From assembly GCA_022559845.1 (NCBI GenBank), contig JAHNEJ010002121.1, positions 1 through 64,000 on the forward strand: a stretch of 64,000 nt of DNA. Direction: 5' to 3'. Each line of letters starts with the position of its first letter. The stretch's first letter is position 1. The stretch is from Amorphophallus konjac (Eukaryota > Streptophyta > Magnoliopsida > Alismatales > Araceae). Positions 36,231 through 47,898 of the stretch are shown here, one piece after another. The translations under genes were made by a program, and so were the position numbers. The notes below the pieces were generated by a model, which was not told the DNA's origin, did not search any database, and was given only the letters and a program-made list of their open reading frames with translations.

Positions 36231-36245
36231 CCCTCCCCTACTTTA
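36231..36245 (-). promoter_or_regulatory. Tekay-1 polypurine tract
   Basis: On the minus strand this reads AAAGTAGGGGAGGG and abuts the TG of the 3' LTR (TGTAGCACC). Tekay-2 has the matching tract at 50953-50966. Confidence 0.85.
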
Positions 36246-36319
36246 AAGAATTTGGTCCCCAAATTCAACTGTATAAGGATATTGTGGAAAGTATAAAATA
36301 CTTACAGTTTAGAATAATT

Positions 36320-36470
36320 CTGGGTATCTTCTTTTCATAGATTCTTCAGTCTCCCAAGTTGCTTCTTGTTCCGTGCATCGATTCTATTAGATTTTCACCA
36401 TAGGGATCGTCTTGCTCCTTAGAACTCGGACTTCGCGGTCGAGGATCCGCATCGACCTTTACTCATAAGT
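36320..36470 (-). pseudogene. Tekay-1 chromodomain, with stops
   Basis: Following the integrase tail the frame reads RILDREVRVLRSKTIPMVKI and later EATWETEESM, the chromodomain of chromoviral integrases, which steers integration to heterochromatin. Stops fall before it (TAA at about 36463) and in place of the conserved aromatic segment (KI then two stops). Comparison with the Tekay-2 copy at 51047-51200 (MKIQWDKN at the same place) shows that a Gln-Trp pair has been lost here. Confidence 0.8.
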
Positions 36471-37514
36471 AAGATCTCTTTGAATCACCAAATCGGCATG
36501 GTCGATGATGTGAGAAGGGTCGTGCACATATTTCTTCAGCATAGATATATGAAATACATTGTGCACTTCTGAGAGTTGAGAAGGTAAAGCAATACGGTAG
36601 GCCACCTCGCCCACTCTTTCCAATACTTCGAATGGACCGATAAACCTCGGTGTGAGCTTGCCCTTAACACCGAATCTTCTAATACCTCGGCCAAGAGATA
36701 CCTTGAGAAATACATGGTCACCAACTTGGAACTCCAAATATCTCCTTCTATTGTCAGCATAAGATTTTTACCTGCACTGAGCTACCTTGAGTCTCTCTCT
36801 GATAAGGTGTATCTTCTCAGTCGAATCTCTAACCATATCTGGGCCTAGAATTTATCTTTCACCGACTTCTTCCCAGCATATTGGAGAATGACAACTCCTG
36901 CCATAAAGTTCCTCGAAATGTGCCATTTGAATACTAGCTTGATAGCTGTTATTATAGGCAAATTTGGCTAAGGATAAGTGGTCGTGCCAGCTTCCGCCGA
37001 AATCTATAATACATGCCCTTAACATATCTTCAACAACCTGATTTGTCCTTTTAGTCTGACCATCTGTCTGGGGATAAAAAGCAGTGCTGAAATTAAGTTT
37101 CATCCCCAGAGAGTGTTGTAGACCCTTCCAAAAATGAGAGGTGAAGCGCGGGTCTCGTTCAGATACGATCGAGACGGGAACTCCATGTAATCTAACCATC
37201 TACTTAATATACAGGGTAGCAAGTACGTCGACTGACCATCGACTTTTGATGGGTAAGAAATGGGCCGATTTAGTTAACCGGTCGATAATTACCCAAATTC
37301 CATCATATCCGCCCCTAGACTTAGGCAAACCCATGATAAAGTCCATGCCAATGTCTTCCCACTTCCACTTGGGAATATCCAGCGGATGTAGCTTTCCAGC
37401 GGGTTTTTGATGTTCCGCCTTCACTTGTAGGTATGTGAGGCAACGAGACACAAAGTCTGCTACCTCCCTTTTCATGTTAGGCCACCAGAATGTTCTTTTA
37501 AAGTCTTGGTACAT
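36459..37514 (-). pseudogene. Tekay-1 integrase
   Basis: Frame pieces 37514-37200, 37199-36852 and 36737-36459 cover the integrase. Seen in order: MDFIMGLPKS (first Asp), [13 protein letters not shown] (second Asp), then [16 protein letters not shown]. In this last motif the catalytic Glu (GQTERTNQ in the family) is Lys, a G-to-A change that would abolish activity. The C-terminal GPF/Y part (GKLTPRFIGPFEVLERVG) and the VHNVFHISMLKKYVHDPSH linker to the chromodomain follow. Stops at about 37200, 36850 and 36760 break it. Confidence 0.93.
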
Positions 37515-38158
37515 CTTAGTGGCCCCAGGTGGATTGTGTACCTCGATCTATAAGCTTCTTCAAGAATCTTCTTCTTCAATTCAGGATAGTTGGGCACACA
37601 TGTCCGTTCATGAAATAGCAATCTGCCATCAGGTGCCAGCTTGAAATCCAGTATGTCGTCCAGCTTGCTCTTTATCTCCACTAGTGAGGGATCTTCTTCC
37701 TGTAGCTTCTTGATTTCAGGTAGCAAATCTAGATGTAGGCTCATATGAGATAGAATAATACACATGTTCTTCTCATCTGTGATGATATCAAGCTCAGAGA
37801 ATTTCTTCAGCAGCTTCCATTCTTGTATCATGCAGTTGGCCAATATTGTTCTCAACTTTCGACTAAGGGCATCAGCTACGGAATTACCCTTACCAGGATG
37901 ATACTGTATAGTGAAGTCAAAATCCTTGAGATACTCGAGCCAACGCCTTTGCCGCATGTTCAGCTCCTTTTGGGAGAATAAGTACTTGAGGCTTTTATGA
38001 TCGGAGTACACAGTGAATTGTTCTCCGTAGAGATAGTGCCTCCATATCTTCAAAGCGAATACTACCGCGGCCAGTTCTACGTCGTGAATCGGGTAGTTCT
38101 CTTCATGTTTCTTCAATTGTCGGGAAGAATATGCAATGACTCTTCCATTCTGCATCAA
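37472..38158 (-). pseudogene. Tekay-1 RNase H and integrase zinc region
   Basis: Residues 1-95 show [17 protein letters not shown] and [18 protein letters not shown], with [17 protein letters not shown] at the end, the gypsy RNase H. The rest leads to the HHCC region of the integrase ([17 protein letters not shown]), where the frame shifts into the integrase frame at about 37500 (family: YTIHPGSTKMYQDLK). Confidence 0.9.
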
Positions 38159-38227
38159 TTCACATCCGAGGCCAATACCCGAAGCATCGGTATATACCTC
38201 GTATTTTTTTCCTTCAATTGGTAATGA

Positions 38228-39766
38228 TTAGACTGGAGCAGTGGTCAAGAGATCCTTCAAAGCTTGGAAACTCTTTTCACAGTCTTCATTCCACTCATGA
38301 GACACTTCCTTGCGGGTTAACCTGGTCAGAGGAACGGCAATCTTGGAGAAGTCCTTGATAAAACGTCTGTAGTAACCAGCTAGACCCAAGAAGCTTTGAA
38401 TTTTTGTTGCATTTGTGGGTCGTTCCCAGTTCTTCACGGCTTCGACCTTGGACGGGTCAACAACAATTCCATTTATCAAAATAATATGGTCTAAGAAGGA
38501 TACTTCCTCGAGCCAGAACTCGCATTTGCTAAATTTGGCATATAGCTTGTTTTCCCTTAATATCTGTAGTGCCTTCTTGAGATGTTTTTCATGATCATCT
38601 TCGGTCTTGGAATAGATCAGAATATCATCAATAAAGACCACAATGAATTGGTCTAAATAGGGCCTGAATATGCTGTTCATTAACTGTATAAAAGCTACAG
38701 GGGCATTTGTTAGTCCGAAAGGTATAACAGTAAATTTGTAATGCCCATACCTTCTTTGTAATGCAGTTTTATGAATGCCTTCTTCTTTGATCTTCAATTA
38801 GTGGTAACCAGAACGAATATCAATCTTGGAGAAATATGAAGCTCCTGATAACTGATCGAACAGCTCATCAATCCTCGACAGCGGATATTTGTTCTTGATT
38901 GTAAGCTTATTTAGCTACCGATAATCGATGCATAGTCTCATCGATCCATCCTTCTTTTTAACGAATAGCACGGGTGCTCCGCAAGGGGAAATACTCGGCC
39001 TGATGAAACCCTTTTTCAATAACTCCATTAGTTGTTCCTTTAGTTCCTTCAGCTCAGCAGGGGACATTCTGTATGGTGCCCTGGAAACAAGACCAGCACC
39101 GGGGACAAGGTCGATTGTAAATGACACTTCCCTTTTCGGGGGTAAAATGGTTAAATCTTCTAGAAAAACATCGGGAAAATCCCGAATTACACGGATGTCT
39201 TCAAGTTTAACCTTCTTGACTTCCGTGGCAGTCACGAATGCAATGAAAGCCATGCATCCCTTATTCATAAGTTTACTAGCTCGGACTGCTGATATAAGAA
39301 GTGATTTACTCCGAGAGCTATCGTAAACTAGCTCTGGGAAATCCACGAAAGTTACCTTGCCATGCCGGCAATCTACCGTTGCTTGGTATGTGGATAGCCA
39401 GTCGGCACCTAGTATGACGTCATAACCCTTCATATCTAGGCATATCAGGTCAGCAGGTAAATTGCTTCCCTTAATCATCACTTCACGGTTTGGATAGTGA
39501 TAAGTGATATCAGACTCATTCCCAAGAGGTGTAGATATGACCAAATCTAATAGTTCATGTTTCTTAGAAAATGAAGCAGCAAAGTTCTTGGAAACAAATG
39601 AATGAGTTGCTCCGGTGTCGAATAAAACTTGAGCAGTTTTTGAACAAATAGTGAGAGTACCTTCCATAATTCCGCCTTCAGTGGGTTCCGTCTCTCGGAG
39701 AGCTTGCAGACGGCCTTGTTTCTTTACTAGACGCTTCTCGTCTTTGGTGTCTTGCTCCTTCATCAA
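38228..39766 (-). pseudogene. Tekay-1 protease and reverse transcriptase
   Basis: The protease active site is FDTGATHSFVS (about 39600), with VILGADWLSTY following. RT starts at LPPKREVSFTIDLVPGA, has APVLFVKKKDGSMRLCIDYR at about 38920, then a TAG at the next codon where relatives have Gln, and a TAA at about 38800 (SGYH then stop, where relatives have Gln). The active site [10 protein letters not shown] is intact (about 38625). Both stops are single C-to-T changes of CAG or CAA. The RT frame ends at 38228. Confidence 0.94.
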
Positions 39767-39781
39767 TGGGCAGTCTGGGAT

Positions 39782-40660
39782 TCAATGCTCGCGTCTCCCA
39801 CATCGAAGACAAGCTCCTAACTTCCTCCAGCATTCCTCGGTCTTATGGCCAGCTTTATCACAATACTTGCAAATCTCCTTTGAGGGTGTGGAGGTGGAGA
39901 ATGGCCTATCATTCTTCTGGAATTTGTTTGTTTTGGAGGGCTCCCCTCCCATGAAGAACTGCTTCTTGTTGAAGGATTGTTTGAATTTTCCCGGGCTTGT
40001 GATGGGTTCCTTCTTGTCCCTTCCTCGGATTCTCTCGGATAATTCGGTGGCGTCTTCCAGCAGTTGAGCACGCCGAACCATCTCTGAATAGACTTGGATG
40101 TCCATCGGGGTAAGTTGTTTGATATAATGGGGCCGAAGTCCGTTAAAGAATCTTCTCGCCTTCTTCTTTTCCGTACACACCAAGTGGGGTGCATACCTAG
40201 ATAATCTGGAGAACTGGGCCTCATACTCGGCCACTTTCAAGCCCCGTTGTTTTAGAACGGCGAATTCTGTGGCCTTCTTTTCCTGGATATGATCGGAGAA
40301 GTACTTGTTGTTGAAATGCTCCGAGAATTCATCCCATGTGACATGGTATTCTGGCAGTGTTGCTTCTATGGATGCCTACTAACATCGAGCGTCCCGCTCT
40401 AGTTGGAATACGGCCAGTAAAATCGTCTCTTCATCCGCGCATTGCATCACATGGAAGATTCGTTCCATCTCCTTCATCCAATTCTCGGCATCCTCGGGGT
40501 CGGACGAACCCGTGAACCTTGGTGGGTTCATGTTATGGAAACTTCGGTGGAGATCTCTCGCTCCACGGTTTGCTCCGCCTTGGGCCACTTGCTGTAGTGC
40601 CTGTGTGAGACCTTGCACGGTGCGCTGCATCTCGCGCCATTGTTCTCTTTTCGCAGCCAT
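39782..40660 (-). pseudogene. Tekay-1 gag
   Basis: It starts MAAKREQWREM at 40660. The Gag capsid part has NPPRFTGSSDPEDAENWM and, after the break, EYEAQFSRLSRYAPHL and RRFFNGLRPHY. Two adjacent TAG codons at 40376-40381 replace what in relatives is Trp-Trp (two G-to-A changes). Two zinc knuckles follow: CKYCDKAGHKTEEC is complete, and CLRCGRREH is cut by a TGA at 39779-39781, in frame with IPDC just beyond. Confidence 0.92.
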
Positions 40661-40848
40661 GATCCTACAAAAGAGTTAAGTATGATAAAGATCGGGTTTA
40701 CTTGTAAGGTCAAAAGTCATTATAGAACTTAACCTATGGCTCTTTCCATCTCACCGGGTAAGGTATATCTATCCTTGGACTCAAGTTTTTACTTAGATTT
40801 CAATTTCTAACCTTTTATTTCTTCTAGTTCCCTAGGTTTGAAAACCTA

Positions 40849-40861
40849 GGCTCTGATACCA
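40849..40861 (-). promoter_or_regulatory. Tekay-1 primer binding site (iMet tRNA)
   Basis: The minus strand reads TGGTATCAGAGCC, seven bases from the end of the 5' LTR at 40869. It is the same primer tRNA as used by both copia elements. Confidence 0.93.
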
Positions 40862-43800
40862 TGAAGACTGTCACGTCCCGTGCGCGGAAGATTACTCAGA
40901 TGGGTGACGCGTCTATATAGATCGGGTCATTAGAGCGATAAGAATTTTACATACATAATTTCGGAGTGTGCAAATGACTAATAAAACTAATAAATTACAA
41001 TAGTCCAAGTTATGTTTATTTGATTAACCAAAGGAAATAAAGAGAGTCCATGACAAATTCCAAATAAAAAAAAGACGATACTAGGCTAAGTGCCTTAACA
41101 CGACATACTAAAAATACAAGGTAGGACTCAAATAAATTCAAGGACACGACTAGATAATGATAGATGGTTGGCGTTCTAGCACTCTTCACTCGGTCTCAAC
41201 CCCATTCTTGTCGCTATCCGATTCACCTGAAAGTGCTAGGAAGCAACTGGATGAGCGAATCGCTCAGTAGGAATTACATCTCAAATACGAGCAATCTTAC
41301 GTGATTTACAAGTTGCATGTATTATCAGTATGGCTATGCATGATGTACGTATAAGAAAAATCAGGTATACAAGTAATTTAGACATGATAAACAGTAAGAG
41401 ATCAAGAACTATATAAAGAGAGTATATCCAGATTTCAAGTATTCAACAAGCAGTATTTCAAGAATTTACAGATTTAAATGTCACTTCGGGCAAGCAGGGA
41501 TTCGTGTACAAGTATGAACGCAGGTATGAGAAGAAACTCATGTACAAGTATATCAAGTAAAAATTCAATTCAAGAAAGTATTGTCAAGTACGTATCAGTA
41601 GAATTGGCTATTATCAAGCAAGTATTTACCCTTTCTCGGGCCACAAGTCAAGTATTACCCGTTTCGGGCCACTCAAGTCAAGTAAGTAAGAAGAGAGAGA
41701 GTAGGGGTGGAGTGTCTCAAGTCAAGCAAGTATTCCGATACAATGCTAAACACCGTGGTCAATAAGCTCCCATGGGAACAAGTACCTTCGGGTGCTCCTC
41801 CCAGGACCAGATCGGACCCTATATGCACAACATTTCATGTATTACCTTTGACATCCACTCTCATTTATAGTCAATATGGAATTTCAAGAATTTAGAAACA
41901 TAGTATTTCAGACGAGATTAACTAGTCATTTGGTTATGGAGGATTCTAGAGGTGGCCCCTATAGGCTCAAGAGGTGGCTCCCGTCGTGTAGCACTTTGCG
42001 CCGTACGGCCTCAAGAGGTGGCTCCCACAACGTAGCACTTTGCCCTGCATGGCACTTAGCACCTACACTCCCAAATGGTAGTTTTAGAGATTCAAGGTTT
42101 GACCATGTAGGGTATACACAAGTAGATTTTTCATGGAACGGAATTTCAAGAACTCATCATACGCAAGAGTATAGATTATGGTTGTGTTTGCATAATTCTC
42201 GAGACAGATCAAGATCAGAAGTTATAATTACTGAGTTGGCATTTGAGGGTTTGCTAATCCTTCAAATTTTCAATTTTTAAATATATGTATATATATATAT
42301 ATCAAATTGGCGTCCCTTTACCCAGTCTTCAATTAATTGAAGACTTGAGGGTCGTCTTCAATTCAGAAATTGAAGACTTAAGGGCCATCTTCAATTCAAT
42401 AATTGGCGCCTGGGGGTTGCCCAATCTTTCAAATTTTTGATTTTTCAATATATATATATATATGAAATTGGCGCCCCTTTACCCAGTCTTCAATTAATTG
42501 AAGACTTGAGGGCCGTCTTCAATTCTGAAATTGAAGACTTAAGGGCCGTCTTCAATTCAATAATTCAAGACTTTAGGGCCGTCTTCAATTCTGAAATTGA
42601 AGACTTAAGGGCCGTCTTCAATTCAATGATTTTCACCTGGCATATACGTTTTGTGACACAAAGCACTATTCATTTCGAAAAAGTTTCTCGAAATAAGGAT
42701 ATGAATACTTAGTATAATTACTCGGGAGTCTAGAAACATGTTCACATATAATTACTGAGTTTTGGTTTCACAAATATGAATTTTCTAATGTTATAACTTT
42801 AATTCCTCAAGAAACGGAATTGACGCCCCTGTGAGCAGTCTTCAATTAATTGAAGACTTGAGGGCCATCTTAAATTCTGTAATTGAAGACTTAAGGGCCG
42901 TCTTCAATTCAGAAATTGAAGACTTAAGGGCCGTCTTCAATTAATAAATTAAAGACTCTGTGGGCAGTCTTCATTTAATTGAAGACTTCGAGGGTGTCTT
43001 CAATTTAAGTACAGGTTCAACTCAAATTGATGACACACCAATTGAGTTATTTTTTTCAAGTGAGTTGTGCTTCGTATCAGAACTGTAAGTTCTGTGACAC
43101 AAGTTACTATTCATTTCTCCAAAGTTTCTCTGAATCAGAATCCGAAGACATGGTCAGATGGAGAAAAATCTCAGGGTCACGGAAGTATATTCTGTCAAAA
43201 TTTTCAAGGTCCAGTTAATTAGTTATTGATTTTTGAATGCGGTGATTTACTATTTTCTGAAAATTACAGAAAATTGAATTGACGACTTGACCCATGTCTT
43301 CAATTAATTGACGCCCTCTCGGGCAGTCTTCAATTTTGAAATTGGCACCCTAGTCAGGGGCGCCATTTTCAATTGAGTGTGCACTATGCATCAGTGTGAA
43401 AAAGCTCCGAATCAGGAAGTAATGGCACGAATATGTTGATAAAAATGTCAAGATTCCATAAACATATTCATGCAAAAATTTCGTGCTTTAGTTTGATAGT
43501 TATGAATTTTTGAATGTGTTGAATTATCAATTACTCAAAATTCTAGAAATTGAATTGACGACATGAGGTATGTCTTCATTTAAATGACGACTGCGTACGC
43601 AGTCTTCATTTTGAAATTGGCACCCTGGTCTGGGGCACCATTTTCATCAGGGTTGGACCCTCTTGGTTCTTAAACATGCACGTATTAGTATAACAGATGA
43701 TGCATATTAAGGTTGAAAAATATGGTTATTAATACTGTAAAACTATTGTGATAAAATATGCTTAAAAACTCATGAAAATCATGCTAACAAACTAAGTTCA

Positions 43801-44713
43801 AAATCATAAAGATCACAGTAATATGTGACAGGCTATTAAAATAACATGCTATATACATGATTTATAGCATGGTTGACGAGCTATTAAAATAACATGGTAT
43901 ATACATGATTTATAGCATGGTTGACGAGCTAAATGGACTCTAAGCATGCATCATTTAACCTATTTAGCTACTAGTTAGGCAAGGATTTGAGAACACCTAC
44001 CTTTTGGCGTGTGATACGAGGCTCAGAGCTACAGCAGGATCGCAGTAGGATGTAGCCTCGGGAAGAAGACGCTTCTGTAGCACAGCAGTAACCTCTGACA
44101 GTGCTACGGATGCGATTAGTTATAGGGAATGATAAGGTATTGGTTAATGCCTTGTGGGTCATGCTGAGTGAGCATTATTTTTGCCAGCTCGAATGGGTTG
44201 CTCGTGTCTCAATCTTCTATAATCATGTGTTTAAATGACGCCCATGCAAAGGGTCGTTCATTTAATATAGGTGACACTATTCACGTAAATGATGCCTTGC
44301 ATGAGGGCGTCATTTGTTTGGGTGACATTATTCATGAGACCCCATTCACGTGTTAGCATTCGGGATGGTCATATATATTAATATTTAAATGGGATGGGGT
44401 CCTATTGAAAATGGCGCCTCATGCCATGTCTTCAATTTGGAAATTGAAGACTATGTGAAGGGTCTTCAATTTGGTAAGTGGAAAAGTTGCAAAGCACTTA
44501 CGTATAACCCCATGGCCCATGTGTTAAAGCTTGTCTTGTATATTTATAGAATAACCCTCCCTTTGTTTTGTTTCTTTCTACAAGACCTCCTATGTAAGAT
44601 TATGTACCCATGTGCATAAGGTTGGATTGCACATTTGTATGATAGTCCTCCTATAGTTTAGTTCTTTAAACAGAACCTAGAATTCTATTATGAATAGTAG
44701 GTTACGTATACAT

Positions 44714-46968
44714 TGTTGAGTTATGGTTTTGATGAAAAGTTTTGGTTTTCATGATAACTAAACATAATGTGTGATTAAGTGATGATTACTAAACTCATGG
44801 CTGATTGCTCATGCTCCTGTTATCTATGTATGGCTGAGATGTCAAATGGCAACGGTTACGTGGTCTTGATCCTTGGTTCGCATATGTTGGTTTTACAAGA
44901 GGCAAGAGGTTTCATAACCTCTTTAATGTGAACACGCATGGTATTAACCCTGACTATCTTGCTTGCAGGATTAAACTATTGGCAGTCACTTGGTGAACCA
45001 AACGTGTGGATACTCACCCTGCTCCTCTACAATCCAAAACAGGTGGTATATGTCATGTACTGTCAAAGAACCATTGGTGAGACTCTTACCTTATCTTAGC
45101 ATCGATCTCACCATGTGTATCTCATATACATCTCCTTAATACACCTCATTCATGCATATTAATCTTGAAACCCTTCTGGCCATCGTGCGCCCTCGCCCGC
45201 GGATCGACTTGCGCGGTCAGGTCGCGGGGATCGACCTGCCCGGTCAGGTCGCGGAGGTCAAGGGGGCAGCGCCCCTTGCGGGGGTTTCCGGGACAAAATT
45301 TAGAAACGCTCTAATGGTTTAGATGTTTCAAATGCATAAACCAAGTGAATCCAATCCCAAAATGCATGGATTTGATATGGACATGAAGCCTTTGAATTAT
45401 GGACATGTTTCTTTGAGCTAAACACTTCATTTTTGCAGGTATAGGTGTTTCTGGTCGACCAACACACCTTGGCCGGTAGACCAGATTTGCCAGAGCCTGA
45501 AAACTCTAGTTTTTACAGGTAGCGGTCGACCGCCCCTAGGCGTCCGGTCGACCGGTTCTTCCAGAAATAAAAACTCAAGATTTTACAAGTTTCGGTCGAC
45601 CGCCACCATAGGGCCGGTCGACCAGTTTTGCCAGAGCCTAAAAGTTCCGGCTTCAGCAGGTTCCAGTCGACCGCCTCATGAATTCCGGTCGACCGCCAGT
45701 CCCGAGCCCCCTTTTGTTGACTTCGATTTCAAGCTCGTGGAGAGGAATCTTTCACCCATTTGTTTAATCCCAATGACCCCAATTACATCAGGATTTGTGG
45801 ATCTGGTCTGGGGGTTGTCCATGGACCATTCAAAGGTTATAAAACATCTCATTGGAGCCAATAACCCTAATCATCCAAGAGGGCTTCAAGTGAGATCAAG
45901 AGGAGGCTATCCAAGGAGGAAGGAGAGGGTACTGTAGCTCCGTGAACAGTACCTCATGCAGCAAGATCTTCATCCATCTCCAAGGTGTTTGAAGCCAAAT
46001 CTGAAGCTAGCAACCTCCAAGGGAGTGAAGAAGCAAGCAAGCATTCAAGGAAGATCAAGGGGAGACCGTCCAAGGAGGAAGAAGGGAAGAAGCAAGTAAG
46101 CAAGCAAGAGATCAAGGGAAGACTGCCAAAGGGAGAAAGAACAAGGTTTTCCCAACCCATCCAAAGCCATTCAAGCAAAGAAGGAATCAACGCAAGATCT
46201 GCATCATACATTCAAAAGGAACCCAAATCAGGAGTTTTCTAAACCAAGCCTCATCGTCTTTATGTTTTGGATGTTGTAATTGTGTTCATCATAAACTGCA
46301 AGAACTTGTGTGTGTGTGGATCGTTGTTGGATCCGTGGTCGTGTGTGTGTGTGTCGTATTTGATTCATGTGTATGCGTGGATCTTCCTAGATCTGCGTTT
46401 GTGTTTGTGAGGGTCTTTTAGATCCGTTCTGTCTCATGTGTGTGGATTGCTGCACTTGTGGCAGCGGGTGTTTATGTTGGTGATCCGCTTGTTGGATCAT
46501 GTTGGAGACCTCATCTCCATGTGTGTGTGTGTTGGGGCGCGTCCCCATGTATGTGGGCAGGTGTCGTCCTGCGTGTGTGTTTGGAGCGTCGTCTCCATTC
46601 GGGGATTTATCCCCGAGTGAAGCCTCACCGAGTTTGGTGAGGGGTGGACGTAGGATTGCCGTCGTTGCATCCGAACCACCTTAAAAACCGCTGTGCATTG
46701 TGTTTTGTATTATGTGGTTTGGTCCTTTTCTTCTACCTCCATTCTACATGAGTGATTAGTATAATTGTGATTCCAGATTTATCCACGTATATCTTGCATA
46801 ATCTACTTCATCATCTAATTAAGTTTGATAAATCCGATTTGTGATCATATAGTTTTGAATCTCTTAACTAGCATTATATCACATATTTCAAAAAGGATAA
46901 AAGTTTTCGTAAAATTGGAAAACACCCAATTCACCCCCCTCTTGGGTGTCATTGATCGCGGGACTTCA
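44714..46968 (+). mobile_element. Solo Sirevirus-like LTR in the Tekay-1 5' LTR
   Basis: It starts TGTTGAGTTATGG at 44714 and ends CGGGACTTCA at 46968, with perfect TSD tacat (44709-44713 and 46969-46973). The terminal block ttcacccccctcttgggtg near 46930 is the counterpart of the G-rich block in the copia-1 and copia-2 LTRs. A TATA box (tataaaa) is at 45838-45844. Upstream of it lie GGTCGACCG palindromes (45450-45700), and downstream stem-loops alternate with TG runs (46300-46640). There is no internal region, so it is a recombination product. Confidence 0.9.
45450..45700. repeat. CCGGTCGACCG palindrome cluster in the solo Sirevirus LTR
   Basis: About eight copies of GGTCGACC-like words lie in pairs, for example cggtcgaccgcccctagg at 45530 followed by tccggtcgaccgg at 45542, and cggtcgaccgccaccatagg at 45594 followed by gccggtcgacc. 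They lie upstream of the TATA box. Confidence 0.85.
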
Positions 46969-47206
46969 TACATAAGGTGAGGATTTGTAATTTTATATGC
47001 TAGCCCCCCTAAGGTTTTGGCTCTTTACACAAAGCCCTCATGATTCTTTATGTTATAAAGTAGGGTTGGGTTGTATATTTTCATTATAGTCCTTGTGAGG
47101 TTGGGTTCTTTATGTAAGGCCTTCATATATGCTAAAGCCTTCATGTATGCTTTCTTTTAAGAAGAAGTTTTGAATTTACACAAAGGTATTTATCGGGGGT
47201 GCTGCA

Positions 47207-47898
47207 CACGCCATATGTTCATCCCAGTCTCAACAACGCCCGACCACTCCAGCCATAGTATTTCCCATAGCACCCCAGTTTGCCCTGTCTCGACGGTGAG
47301 CGACTACTCGTCACGAGCCGTGCCCGACTACTCACTATGATTCACGCCCGACTGCTTCGTATGAGTTGTGCTAGTCAACTCTTCACTTAAGTGAGGCACG
47401 TGACAACAGATGATAACACCCAAGAGGTTTACACCGATGAACTTGCCAGTCCTCTCATGGCTAGGTGACCCGTCATTCCATATTGGGTACCTCGTAACAC
47501 TCCTCGAGCAGTATCCCGCCGAGCCACGAGTCCTTTGACGGACACTATGTACAAAGGCGAAAATACCCGCATGCCAACGCAATGACCCGGGGACCGTCAA
47601 AAATGATGGAATTGTTCCGTGGCTTGTGCATATCTGTAATCAGGCTTTCAACGCCTCACATAATGCCTTTCGTGACTTATAGTGATGTAATCCAGCCAGT
47701 GAATGGACTCTCACCCTCACTAGCTACCCGTCTCAACAATGTCCAGTAGACTGCCGTCCACCACCCAGCTCAATCCAAGCTCCACCAGTAGGATGGGCCC
47801 TACATCTGAGCCAGCACCTGCCTACTCCGTGTCGAGCCAGTGTTTGATGCTCCTCCTTTCAAGCTAATTCCTCATTCTCATAAACCTGGGGTCCGTAC
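47207..47898. other. Continuation of the region split by Tekay-1
   Basis: It resumes with the TSD and with the decayed 42-bp repeat (ccgaccactccagccatag). No gene is seen. It ends where the Tekay-2 LTR begins (flank cgtac, 47894-47898). Confidence 0.55.

Larger units (their letters stand above)
32049..47206 (-). mobile_element. Tekay-1: complete Tekay/Del-type chromovirus (Ty3/gypsy)
   Basis: Both LTRs, PBS, PPT and gag-pol are present on the minus strand, flanked by the perfect TSD cacgc (32044-32048 and 47207-47211). Domain order gag, protease, RT, RNase H, integrase, chromodomain is that of chromoviruses; the very long LTRs (about 4.2 kb) fit the Tekay/Del lineage. The two LTRs differ at scattered sites and pol has many stops, so the insertion is not recent. 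The right LTR is 2.26 kb longer because of a nested solo LTR. Confidence 0.95.
40869..47206 (-). repeat. Tekay-1 5' LTR, interrupted by a solo LTR
   Basis: It starts TGTCACGTCCCG at 40869 and ends GGTGCTGCA at 47206. It matches 32049-36230 throughout, with a 2.26-kb insertion (44714-46973, including one TSD copy). The palindrome chain is shorter than in the left LTR, missing several 33-bp units near 42340-42420. Confidence 0.94.
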
